A stretch of 7,158 bases of DNA, from assembly GCA_015487435.1 (NCBI GenBank), contig WFPU01000279.1:1-7158 (forward strand). The letters are read 5' to 3'. Origin of the DNA: Sulfurimonas sp. Lineage in GTDB: Bacteria > Campylobacterota > Campylobacteria > Campylobacterales > Sulfurimonadaceae. The first letter of the stretch is position 1. Every line of letters begins with the position of its first letter. The notes beneath the pieces are model-generated. The model ran no database searches and was not told where the DNA came from. It saw only the letters and a list, made by a program, of their open reading frames with translations. Both the position numbers and the translations under genes were made by a program. Below are positions 1 through 5,967 of the stretch, piece after piece.

Positions 1-405
1 ATATACTTCAAAAATAACCTTATTAGATTTATAATCACGTTCAAATCCACATGCTAAGAGTTTTTTAAATAACACTTCACTTCTAATTTGAGGGCTGTAT
101 TTTGTAAGTAGTTTTCTGTTTGCGGGTAGCATTGAAATTTTATATTTTGCAAAATCTTTATTAAATTTTTTTTCTATTTCACGATTGCCAATTTCATTTG
201 GCACTACAAGTGGAGCATCAACTCCAACATAAACTTTGTATTTTTTGTATTTTTGTATCTCATCTACAATCTCATCAATTGATTTGATAAGTTTGAGATC
301 TAAGATTTTTAATTTTTTAGTATACGGATTTGATTCTAAGACGCAGAAGCCTGAAAGATTCTTTTCTCCCCAAGCTAAATCTATCCCTATATATACACTA
401 TTCAA
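1..405 (-). CDS. DUF429 family protein (predicted RNase H-fold nuclease), C-terminus cut by the window edge
   Basis: Only the first 135 codons are present and the frame is still open at base 1. The N-terminus reads VYIGIDLAWGEKNLSGF, a hydrophobic strand ending in Asp9 and then Trp12. A second strand, YVGVDAPLVVPNE, carries Asp63, and an N-R-x-L-L segment follows near residues 95-100. This two-aspartate layout is what I know of DUF429, a family predicted to have an RNase H fold; no biochemical role is established to my knowledge. The frame has no ATG near its beginning. The TTG at 405-403 (MNSVYIGID) is the best start and overlaps the stop of the upstream pseudouridine synthase gene by 8 nt. 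A second TTG lies at 414-412, and the sequence AAAGG at 422-418 could serve either. The overlap suggests translational coupling. The family call is fairly firm; the start and the function are not. Confidence 0.72.
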   Translation of the reverse strand, partial: MNSVYIGIDLAWGEKNLSGFCVLESNPYTKKLKILDLKLIKSIDEIVDEIQKYKKYKVYVGVDAPLVVPNEIGNREIEKKFNKDFAKYKISMLPANRKLLTKYSPQIRSEVLFKKLLACGFERDYKSNKVIFEVY

Positions 406-1132
406 AGTGTACAAATGCCTTTGGTTCAGGTGCTGTAAATTCCATACCTAGAAGTCTAACTTTAAAAGCATGAAGCATAACTCTTTTTGCACGACGACCA
501 CCATATTGCTCATCTCCAACTATTGGATGCTCTACATAACGCAGATGTGTGCGAATTTGATGTGTGCGACCATGATGAATTATACACTTCACTTTTGTTT
601 TTTTACTTCCTACAAGATCTGGAAAAAACTCACTTCTTGCAGGTTTACCTTTGCTTGATACATTTGAAGTTGCACGATTGTTTTTTTTTGTTGTGTAGAT
701 TGGTTTATCAACCTCTATTGGCTCACTCATAATCCCCTCAACCCATGCAATATACTCTTTGTAAACTTTATCTTTTTTAAATTCACCAATCGCTTTTATA
801 CGGAACTCTTCATTTTTAACAAGCATTAAAACTCCACTTGTTTCACGGTCAAGTCTATGAAGCAGTTGAACATCCTTATACATTCTCTCTATCTCATCAG
901 AGTTAATATATGGCGGTTTATCTACCACTAATATATCATCGTTTTCAAATATAACTTTAGGCTTTTCAACCTTTATAACACGAAAAGATGTTTTATCATC
1001 AAGCTCACCACGAGCTATCATAACTTTTTTATTTCCAACATACACAAGTCCACGATCAATCATCGACTTTGCAGCTGAGTTAGAGATACCCTCTTGCATC
1101 GCTACTAATTTATAAGCTTTTTCTTTTGACAT
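398..1132 (-). CDS. RluA-family 23S/16S rRNA (or tRNA) pseudouridine synthase
   Basis: This protein of 244 residues isomerises specific uridines in structured RNA to pseudouridine; the target site cannot be read from the sequence. Residues 1-50 look like a small S4-type RNA-binding domain (SNSAAKSMIDRGLVYVGNKKV). The catalytic domain follows: DILVVDKPP at 66-74, then the family signature HRLDRETSG at 92-100, whose Asp95 should be the catalytic nucleophile. The late motifs GRTHQIRTHL (188-197) and HPIVGDEQYGG (202-212) are intact, so the enzyme looks functional. The ATG at 1132 has an AAGGAA sequence about 8 nt upstream. It lies downstream of waaA, as HP0956 and Cj0708 do in H. pylori and C. 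jejuni (from memory), but here a 173-bp repeat-bearing spacer separates the two. It overlaps the following DUF429 gene. The family is certain; an Rlu/Tru symbol would be a guess. Confidence 0.93.
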   Translation of the reverse strand: MSKEKAYKLVAMQEGISNSAAKSMIDRGLVYVGNKKVMIARGELDDKTSFRVIKVEKPKVIFENDDILVVDKPPYINSDEIERMYKDVQLLHRLDRETSGVLMLVKNEEFRIKAIGEFKKDKVYKEYIAWVEGIMSEPIEVDKPIYTTKKNNRATSNVSSKGKPARSEFFPDLVGSKKTKVKCIIHHGRTHQIRTHLRYVEHPIVGDEQYGGRRAKRVMLHAFKVRLLGMEFTAPEPKAFVHFE

Positions 1133-1305
1133 TAGTCTATTTCCTTAATTTAATCTATTGGACTTCTTGCACAATCGAGATCCAGAATCAAGTTCAGGAT
1201 GACAAAAGCTTTAATACTCCGTCATTCCAAACTTGATTCCAAATCAAGGTCAGGATGACAAAAGCTTTAATATTCCGTCATTCCAAACTTGATTTGGAAT
1301 CTAGT
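1133..1305. other. Spacer between waaA and the pseudouridine synthase gene
   Basis: This 173-bp spacer has no open frame worth calling. About two thirds of it is the 56-bp-period repeat described separately. Bases 1133-1185 contain the ribosome-binding site of the pseudouridine synthase gene and AT-rich sequence with no clear promoter. No hairpin followed by a U-run is visible in either orientation, so whether waaA transcription ends here cannot be decided. Confidence 0.7.
1186..1294. repeat. Tandem 56-bp-period repeat made of inverted repeats, two copies
   Basis: Bases 1186-1238 and 1242-1294 match at 51 of 53 positions; the differences are T/G at 1193/1249 and C/T at 1216/1272. Each copy runs from AATCAAG, through GGATGACA and AAAGCTTTAAT, to GTCATTCC and ACTTGATT, and its two ends are an imperfect inverted repeat (1186-1203 against 1221-1238, 15 of 18). 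The junction of the copies forms a perfect 7-bp stem with a 3-nt loop (1232-1248). At the right end, 1280-1287 and 1293-1300 form a perfect 8-bp stem. A degenerate third start may follow at 1295-1310. The GTCATTCC/GGATGAC ends recall dispersed palindromic repeats found in many bacterial genomes, but copies elsewhere in this genome cannot be seen from here. Confidence 0.9.
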
Positions 1306-2469
1306 TCATGCATTATGTAATAAGTCCATCACTTTATCTAAATTTATTTTTTCTTCAACCATTGATGGTGGAAGGTTTTCACATTTTTTTAATGCTTCAT
1401 AAATCTCATTTGATTCAACATACTGAACATGATGTACATATTTAAACAACTCTTTTTGATGAAAAAAATGTTTACCTGTAATTATTTGACATTCAAAAAA
1501 AGCAGGTTCAAGTGGGTTGTGTCCACCTACATCAGATCTAAAAGCTCCACCTAAAACTGCTATATCACTTATGGCATATATATTATTTAATTCACCCATT
1601 GCATCTATTAAAATCATATCTGATTCAAAATCTGCTTTATCTGAAAATTTTGCTAAACTCAAAGAGTTTTCTTGTGCATATTTTTGCATCAACTTATAAA
1701 CACTATCAAAACGCTCAGGATGTCTAGGTACTACTATGAGTTTAGAATCTATTTCTTTTTTATACTTTACAAAAGCCTTTAAAATTGATTCCTCTTCACC
1801 CTCATGTGTACTTCCTGCTACTATTGTTTTAATAGATGACTTTTGATACTCTTTTGTCTTTTTAACTTCATAAGCGAGCTTTATATTACCGATAACTTCT
1901 ATGTTTCTAGCTCCTAAAGCTAAAAAACGGTTTTTGTCAGCATCGCTTTGAGCATATATCACTTCTACATGTTTAAGCATTTTTTTATAAAACCAAGCAA
2001 ACTGCAAATATTTTTTTGCACTACGCTCTGAAATTCTTGCATTCAATAAAATTACTTTTGTTCCCTTTGAAGCAGCTACAACAAATAACATATACCAAAA
2101 CTCAGCTTCAAGAACAACTAAAACTTTTTGTTTGGTGATCCAAAAAGGTAAAAATACTTCATAAGGTAGGTATCTAACTTCAGCATTGTATTTTTTAGCT
2201 TCTTCTTGACCCGTATGTGTAATTGTAGTTATTTTTATATCTTCATCTTTTAATTTATTCAAAAGTGGTTTTAAAGCTCTTGCTTCACCAAGTGAGCATA
2301 CATGAAACCATATACCATTTTTAGTTTTAAATCTTTTGTTATTGAAAAGGAAAAATCTTGATGGGATTGATTGTTTGTATTTTTGCTTGAATGATAGATA
2401 AACTAAAAGTGGTAATGCTACAATATATAGCACTACACTTAAAATGAAATATAAAAAAGTAAAAGGCAA
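1306..2469 (-). CDS. waaA: 3-deoxy-D-manno-octulosonic acid (Kdo) transferase, lipid A glycosylation (GT30)
   Basis: WaaA (KdtA) transfers Kdo from CMP-Kdo to the lipid A precursor at the inner face of the cytoplasmic membrane, the first step of lipopolysaccharide core synthesis. Residues 3-27 are a single hydrophobic anchor. The GT30 signatures follow in order: SLGEARA (59-65, Glu62 at the expected catalytic-base position), LEAEFW (120-125), NARISERS (143-150), GNIK (194-197), AGSTHEGEEE (218-227), VPRHPERF (247-254), DAMGEL (289-294) and GGHNPLEPA (315-323). At 387 residues it is somewhat shorter than the E. coli enzyme of about 425, but nothing essential is missing. The start is a TTG preceded by AAGAG and TAAGG; later starts would destroy the membrane anchor. 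It begins 4 nt after the stop of the zinc-ribbon gene, so it is probably co-transcribed with it. Whether it adds one or two Kdo residues cannot be told. Confidence 0.96.
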   Translation of the reverse strand: MPFTFLYFILSVVLYIVALPLLVYLSFKQKYKQSIPSRFFLFNNKRFKTKNGIWFHVCSLGEARALKPLLNKLKDEDIKITTITHTGQEEAKKYNAEVRYLPYEVFLPFWITKQKVLVVLEAEFWYMLFVVAASKGTKVILLNARISERSAKKYLQFAWFYKKMLKHVEVIYAQSDADKNRFLALGARNIEVIGNIKLAYEVKKTKEYQKSSIKTIVAGSTHEGEEESILKAFVKYKKEIDSKLIVVPRHPERFDSVYKLMQKYAQENSLSLAKFSDKADFESDMILIDAMGELNNIYAISDIAVLGGAFRSDVGGHNPLEPAFFECQIITGKHFFHQKELFKYVHHVQYVESNEIYEALKKCENLPPSMVEEKINLDKVMDLLHNA

Positions 2470-2473
2470 AGCC

Positions 2474-3187
2474 TTACTCTTGTGCTAAGTCCATATAAAG
2501 GATACGACCACAATGTGGACAGTTTGTAATATCTTCTGCTTTTACTACATCAGCATAAACTTTATCACTAATAATCATATTACACCCTCTACATGCTTGT
2601 TCTTCAACTTTAACAACAGTTGTATTTTTAGCCCAACAACGGATCTTTTGATAAAATGTTAAACCTTTTTGATTTACACTAGCTAAAAGTTTCTCTTTTT
2701 GAACAAAAACTTCTTGTCTAGCATCATTTATCGTTTTTAGTTTTTCGTCAACTTCAGCTTTTACAACAGCTAAATTTGCTTCAACATCTACTAAAGACTC
2801 TTTTGCCGCTTCAATTTGCTCTTTTTTATTACTAATAATTTTTTCTAAACGCTCAATCTCTTCATTTGCAAAAGTAACTTGTTCTTTTGCAATCTCTTCT
2901 TCAAGTTGAAGTGATTTCATTTCACGCTCAGTTTTTATATCTTTACTTTTTTTAGAGTTATCTTCAAGTTTTTGAGATAATTCAGCCAAATGAAGTTCAT
3001 TTTTAGCTTTTTTAAGCTCTTCTTCTTTGATTTCATTGCTTAAATTTTCAATATCACTATCTATGCTTTCTTTTTTTGCTACTGCTGCTTCAAACTTGTA
3101 GTTTGCTTCCTCAATTTGAGGCTCAAAAGCGTCAATTTCTTGATCAACTATTGACAGGTCTATAAGTTGTTTTAGGTGCGGATTCAT
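2474..3187 (-). CDS. Coiled-coil C4 zinc-ribbon protein (DUF164; HP0958/FlgZ/CdsZ type)
   Basis: With the start chosen here the protein has 237 residues. About residues 20-170 are a long charged helical region, rich in Glu, Lys, Ala and Leu, that should fold into an antiparallel coiled-coil hairpin. A small C-terminal zinc ribbon carries CRGC (Cys199, Cys202) and CPHC (Cys223, Cys226). The H. pylori relative HP0958 is reported to bind RpoN (sigma-54) and flaA mRNA and to be needed for flagella, and related proteins elsewhere have been linked to secretion systems. A flagellar role here is inference from family and gene order. The ATG at 3187 is preferred over one at 3235 because a strong AAGGAG lies just before it and the longer form would run 35 nt into the upstream gene. 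It sits 13 nt after the NIF3-like gene and 4 nt before waaA. Confidence 0.9.
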   Translation of the reverse strand: MNPHLKQLIDLSIVDQEIDAFEPQIEEANYKFEAAVAKKESIDSDIENLSNEIKEEELKKAKNELHLAELSQKLEDNSKKSKDIKTEREMKSLQLEEEIAKEQVTFANEEIERLEKIISNKKEQIEAAKESLVDVEANLAVVKAEVDEKLKTINDARQEVFVQKEKLLASVNQKGLTFYQKIRCWAKNTTVVKVEEQACRGCNMIISDKVYADVVKAEDITNCPHCGRILYMDLAQE

Positions 3188-3191
3188 TAAT

Positions 3192-3197
3192 CTCCTT
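3192..3197 (-). promoter_or_regulatory. Ribosome-binding site that fixes the start of the zinc-ribbon gene
   Basis: On the minus strand AAGGAG is followed by four bases and then ATG at 3187. It is the best match to the 16S anti-Shine-Dalgarno sequence in the window, and it rules against the in-frame ATG 48 nt upstream. Confidence 0.85.
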
Positions 3198-3200
3198 CGA

Positions 3201-3923
3201 TTAAATATATGTAAAAGGGTTCTTTGATGATGCAATTATAGCTTCTAAACCTAAAATTTTCAAATGTTTTTCTAAAATTTCACTAAAAAAGCATTCACTT
3301 TCAAAATGTCCAATGTCAATAAGTGACAAATTTATACTTTTAGCTCCCATTGCATCATGATACTTTATATCTCCTGTTAAGAAACACTCAGCGTCTATTT
3401 CAGAGATTAAAGAGCATCCAGAACCAGTTGTTAATACTGCCGTTTTTATAAAATTTGAACATTTTACAACTTTAGTGTGATTTAGTGAAAATTTTTCTTT
3501 AATTTTTTGGCTAAATTTATCAAAATCTTCATTTACTTCAATATATATCTTATATCCATCTTGTTTAATTATCTTATAGCCCAAAATTTCTTTTGCCACA
3601 AATTCATTGAGATGTGTCTTGTCAAAATTTGTATGCATTGAGATATTTGAAATATTTTTTTTTACCATCTTTTGGAGTAAATTTGCAGGATATGTATCAA
3701 AATTTATCTGCTTTAATCCACTAAAAATAATTGGGTGATGAGTTATTAGGAGGGTATCTTCATCTAGTGAATCTATAAACTCATAATCAACATCTATACT
3801 TAAAACTATTTTTTTTACTTCTGTATGAAGCGAGCCTACTTGGATGCCAGAGTTATCCCATGCTTCTTGTAGTTCAAAAGGAGATATTTCATCAAGTACT
3901 TTATATATTTGTGATAGTTTCAT
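3201..3923 (-). CDS. NIF3/YbgI (DUF34) family dinuclear-metal protein
   Basis: This 240-residue protein is of the length seen for the short, bacterial YbgI-like form without an inserted PII-like domain. Family motifs are complete: EAWDNSGIQVG (20-30), ITHHPIIF (60-67, His62 and His63), MHTNFD (96-101), LTGDIKYHDA (182-191) and DIGHFESE (203-210, His206 and Glu210). These are the His/Asp/Glu ligands expected to hold two metal ions. The family is often labelled GTP cyclohydrolase 1 type 2, but that activity is poorly supported and I would not assign a reaction. The ATG at 3923 is preceded by AAGGG and lies 2 nt after the TPR gene's stop. Its position before the zinc-ribbon gene matches HP0959-HP0958 in H. 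pylori (from memory), which suggests an old, stable operon rather than a functional link I can name. Confidence 0.93.
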   Translation of the reverse strand: MKLSQIYKVLDEISPFELQEAWDNSGIQVGSLHTEVKKIVLSIDVDYEFIDSLDEDTLLITHHPIIFSGLKQINFDTYPANLLQKMVKKNISNISMHTNFDKTHLNEFVAKEILGYKIIKQDGYKIYIEVNEDFDKFSQKIKEKFSLNHTKVVKCSNFIKTAVLTTGSGCSLISEIDAECFLTGDIKYHDAMGAKSINLSLIDIGHFESECFFSEILEKHLKILGLEAIIASSKNPFTYI

Positions 3924-3925
3924 AT

Positions 3926-4552
3926 CTACCCTTTTTCTAATTTTGCTAACTCTTCTTTTGCTTCTGTAAAATCTGGATTTAACTCAATAGCCTTTTGATA
4001 CATTTCGCGTGCGGCATCTTCACTATCCATGTCTACCATTAAGTTCCCATAATTATAATATGTAATGGGATTTGCATCATTTATAGAAAGAGAATCATTT
4101 AGATGCAATTTAGCTGAAGCAAATTGTTTTTCACTTCTATACACAGATGCTAAGGAGTTATGCACTGACTCATCACTACTATCAACATCTAATGAAAGTT
4201 TATAATATTTAATAGCATTCATCGTATCATCAATACTTGAACTTATATATCCAAGTTTAAATAAAGTTTCTGCATTGTTTGGTTCTTTTACATCTGCTTC
4301 AATCAAAAATGCCAATGCTTTTTGAGCATCACCCTTTTCAAAAGCAGCATCAGCTTTTTCAATTAATTCTGACGCACTAAATGGTGAAAAAGAATCCATA
4401 CCTTTGTCTCCATCATTTGAATTTGAATACGAATTTTGATTTGAAGCAGAATTTGAATTTTCGTCTTGATTTTTTAAAGTTTGAACATGTTCAAAAACTT
4501 TATACGCAAAAAAACCAGATATTCCTAACATAATCAATTGTAGTGTTGTCAT
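3926..4552 (-). CDS. Membrane-anchored TPR-repeat protein
   Basis: This 208-residue protein has one short N-terminal hydrophobic segment (about residues 3-20) with no obvious cleavage site, so it is probably a single-pass anchor. An Asn/Ser-rich low-complexity linker follows (about 29-58). Residues 60-195 hold four tandem tetratricopeptide repeats of 34 residues, with typical helix-turn-helix phasing and Pro or Asp at the turn (KEPNNA, NPITYYNYGN, ELNPDF). TPRs bind other proteins; the partner is unknown. Nothing shows whether the TPR domain faces the cytoplasm or the periplasm. The ATG at 4552 starts 3 nt after the stop of the M23 peptidase gene, with an AAAGG about 9 nt upstream inside that gene. 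Being between a periplasmic peptidase and a NIF3 protein, it may assist envelope assembly, but that is inference. Confidence 0.86.
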   Translation of the reverse strand: MTTLQLIMLGISGFFAYKVFEHVQTLKNQDENSNSASNQNSYSNSNDGDKGMDSFSPFSASELIEKADAAFEKGDAQKALAFLIEADVKEPNNAETLFKLGYISSSIDDTMNAIKYYKLSLDVDSSDESVHNSLASVYRSEKQFASAKLHLNDSLSINDANPITYYNYGNLMVDMDSEDAAREMYQKAIELNPDFTEAKEELAKLEKG

Positions 4553-4555
4553 TTT

Positions 4556-5389
4556 TTATAACCTTTTGTTTAATAATTTTATCAATTGTAGTGGATCAAC
4601 TTGTACACCGCTAACTCTAGCAGAAAAATGCAAATGAGGTCCAGTTACTCGCCCACTTACTCCCGAAAGACCAATAATCTGTCCCTTTTTAACTTTTTGA
4701 TTTTTTTTAACATCAAAACTACTCATGTGGTAATAACATGTATATATACCCCTACCATGATCTATAATAATTGAGCCACCAGAATAAAATCTATCTTTTG
4801 CCATAACTACTACACCATCATTACAAGCTTTAATCGGAGTTCCAATTTTTGCTCTGAAATCTGTACCACTATGATAACCATTTAAAGTATTATTATATAC
4901 CCTAGCATTACCAAATTCACTTGTTATTATAGAGTTTAAAGGCATTATAAACTTTGTTTTAAGATATGATTCTTTTGTAACACTATTGTAAATATTCATA
5001 GCTTCTTTATACTCTTTAGTTACTCTTTTTTTGTCTGATTTACTTAAAAAAACTTTTCCTTTAGCAACTTGGAGAATCTCTTTTGGATATTTTCCATCAA
5101 CTATGCGAAGAGTGATCATTTTAAATTTCATTTTAGAACCATTTTCTCTATAGTTTACAATCAGTTTTAACTTTTTTTCTTTTTCATAATAACTAATAGG
5201 AATTAAAACATAGTTATCATATATTTTAAATTTTTTTTTATCTACACGGACATGTTCATACTTTATTGCATTGTTTTTTTCAAACTCTATAAGTACTGTT
5301 TTTCCATTTGCAATAGTTGAGCTTGAGATATTAAAACCAAAAGCACTAAGAGAACACGCTAAAAATAATGTTAAAATAAAACACCTCAT
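4556..5389 (-). CDS. Secreted M23 family metallopeptidase (LytM-type peptidoglycan endopeptidase)
   Basis: Counting from the ATG at 5389 the protein has 277 residues. Residues 1-19 form a signal peptide (Arg2, then a hydrophobic core, probable cleavage near SAFG). About 20-110 are a beta-rich N-terminal domain, and 110-145 a helical linker. The M23 domain follows with all active-site residues: H173 and D177 in GYHSGTDFR, H221 in YYHMSS, and H252/H254 in GPHLHF. Such enzymes cut peptide cross-links in the periplasm. Because the site is intact, it should be catalytic and not one of the inactive regulator-type LytM proteins. The ATG forms a TGATG overlap with the smpB stop; an in-frame TTG at 5392 is the alternative start. 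No lipobox is evident. A role in cell shape or division is possible, since Campylobacterota use M23 enzymes for this, but the specific orthologue is not clear. Confidence 0.92.
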   Translation of the reverse strand: MRCFILTLFLACSLSAFGFNISSSTIANGKTVLIEFEKNNAIKYEHVRVDKKKFKIYDNYVLIPISYYEKEKKLKLIVNYRENGSKMKFKMITLRIVDGKYPKEILQVAKGKVFLSKSDKKRVTKEYKEAMNIYNSVTKESYLKTKFIMPLNSIITSEFGNARVYNNTLNGYHSGTDFRAKIGTPIKACNDGVVVMAKDRFYSGGSIIIDHGRGIYTCYYHMSSFDVKKNQKVKKGQIIGLSGVSGRVTGPHLHFSARVSGVQVDPLQLIKLLNKRL

Positions 5390-5841
5390 CAATAGTCTTT
5401 CATCGCTCGTTGTATATCGCGTTTCATATCTTTTGCTTTTAAATCTTGCCTCTTATCGTGTAATTGTTTACCTTTTGCTATTGCAATTTGGACTTTAACA
5501 AGGTTTCTTGCATTAAAATATAGCTGAAGAGGGACTATTGTATATCCATCTTTTTCAACTGCTTTTTTCATCTTCACTAACTGTTTTTTATGCAAAAGAA
5601 GTTTTCTACTTCCTCGCTCTTCATGTGTATAATAATGATGAGTAGTTTCCAGTCTTCCAATATGAGCATTAAATAAAAATGCTTCATCATTTACAAATCG
5701 GATAAAACTATCTTTTAAATTTACTCTGTTCGCACGAATACCTTTTACTTCACTACCAGCAAGGACTAACCCAGCCTCAAACTTTTCTTCTATAAAATAA
5801 TCATGATAGGCTTTTTTATTTTTTGCTAATGTTTCGCCCAT
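5389..5841 (-). CDS. smpB: SsrA (tmRNA)-binding protein SmpB
   Basis: SmpB binds tmRNA and brings it to stalled ribosomes for trans-translation, which releases the ribosome and tags the unfinished protein. The 150-residue length is normal. Landmarks are NKKAYHDYFI near the N-terminus, GSEVKGIRANRVNLKDSF (29-46), RGSRKLLLHKKQ (76-87), and the basic tail with HDKR (128-131) that reads the empty mRNA channel. The ATG at 5841 has AAGGAA about 9 nt upstream and a TATAAT box a further 14 nt away, so a promoter directly upstream is likely and smpB probably heads the following run of genes. Its stop overlaps the start of the M23 gene. The tmRNA gene itself is not in the window. In H. pylori the gene before smpB is ispE (from memory); here that place is taken by a DUF5131 gene. 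Confidence 0.97.
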   Translation of the reverse strand: MGETLAKNKKAYHDYFIEEKFEAGLVLAGSEVKGIRANRVNLKDSFIRFVNDEAFLFNAHIGRLETTHHYYTHEERGSRKLLLHKKQLVKMKKAVEKDGYTIVPLQLYFNARNLVKVQIAIAKGKQLHDKRQDLKAKDMKRDIQRAMKDY

Positions 5842-5869
5842 TTATTTTATTTCCTTATTTGTTTTTATA

Positions 5870-5875
5870 ATTATA
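5870..5875 (-). promoter_or_regulatory. Probable -10 box of the smpB promoter
   Basis: The minus strand has a perfect TATAAT ending 28 nt before the smpB ATG, which would give a short leader containing the AAGGAA ribosome-binding site. No TTGACA-like -35 lies 16-18 bp upstream; housekeeping promoters in Campylobacterota commonly lack one and rely on AT-rich upstream sequence, as here. In so AT-rich a spacer a chance match is possible. Confidence 0.5.
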
Positions 5876-5895
5876 TCTGTATTTATTTAACATAT

Positions 5896-5919
5896 CGTTT
5901 TGCCGACTTCGGCAAAATG
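5896..5919. repeat. Palindrome 1 upstream of smpB
   Basis: TTTTGCCGA and TCGGCAAAA form a perfect 9-bp inverted repeat around two bases (in RNA, 8 bp with a 4-nt loop), extended by a C-G pair after one mismatch. The T-run is on the 5' side and the A-run on the 3' side on both strands, the reverse of an intrinsic terminator. It shares 17 of 22 bases with palindrome 2. Confidence 0.85.
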
Positions 5920-5925
5920 ATTATA
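5920..5925 (-). promoter_or_regulatory. Possible second -10 box
   Basis: A second TATAAT abuts palindrome 1 on its upstream side (minus strand). A transcript from it would start inside or next to the palindrome, so the palindrome could act as an operator or sit at the 5' end of the leader. The match could equally be chance in AT-rich DNA. Confidence 0.25.
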
Positions 5926-5935
5926 TTTACATATT

Positions 5936-5967
5936 AGATCATTTTGTCGAGGTCAACAAAATGGTCT
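5936..5967. repeat. Palindrome 2, overlapping the stop codon of the DUF5131 gene
   Basis: Arms 5936-5947 (AGATCATTTTGT) and 5956-5967 (ACAAAATGGTCT) pair over 12 positions with one T-G exception, around eight bases. The right arm covers two bases of the DUF5131 TAG codon (5966-5968). On the minus strand no U-run follows, so it is not a standard terminator, although it could shield the 3' end of the mRNA. Confidence 0.82.

Larger units (their letters stand above)
5842..5965. other. Spacer upstream of smpB
   Basis: This 124-bp AT-rich spacer holds two palindromes and two TATAAT boxes, listed separately, plus the smpB ribosome-binding site. No coding frame is seen. It separates the accessory TcmP/DUF5131 pair from the housekeeping run and is the most probable place for a promoter in the window. 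Confidence 0.7.

Noticed and set aside
396..398. GTG as start of the DUF429 gene (TAGTG overlap)
   Set aside because: On checking the frame, this GTG runs into TAG after two codons and is not in phase with the GIDLAWG sequence; the in-phase start is the TTG at 405.
236..732. Plus-strand open frames of 60-80 codons opposite the pseudouridine synthase and DUF429 genes
   Set aside because: They lie opposite well-supported minus-strand genes with full family motifs, have no convincing ribosome-binding sites, and their products are Phe/Cys/Leu-rich with no domain character.
1186..1294. CRISPR array
   Set aside because: There are only two copies, the repeats are directly adjacent with 3 bp between them, and the units are internally palindromic over their full length; no spacers and no cas genes are present.
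1517..1699. Plus-strand 60-codon frame inside waaA
   Set aside because: It is antisense to the conserved GGHNPLEP and DAMGEL part of waaA and resembles no protein family.
4556..5389. Lipoprotein signal on the M23 peptidase
   Set aside because: The cysteine in the signal region is preceded by FLA, which does not fit the lipobox, and a normal signal-peptidase I site (SAFG) follows.
5271..5498. Plus-strand 75-codon frame across the smpB/M23 junction
   Set aside because: It is antisense to the smpB tail and the M23 signal peptide; its hydrophobic product is what the complement of lysine-rich coding sequence gives.
5842..5965. tmRNA (ssrA) gene beside smpB
   Set aside because: The spacer is 124 bp, far too short for tmRNA, and shows no tRNA-like acceptor end or tag-encoding frame.
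5896..5967. Intrinsic terminators after the DUF5131 gene
   Set aside because: Neither palindrome is followed by a U-run in either direction, and the T and A tracts are on the wrong sides of the stems. A weak or factor-assisted role cannot be excluded.
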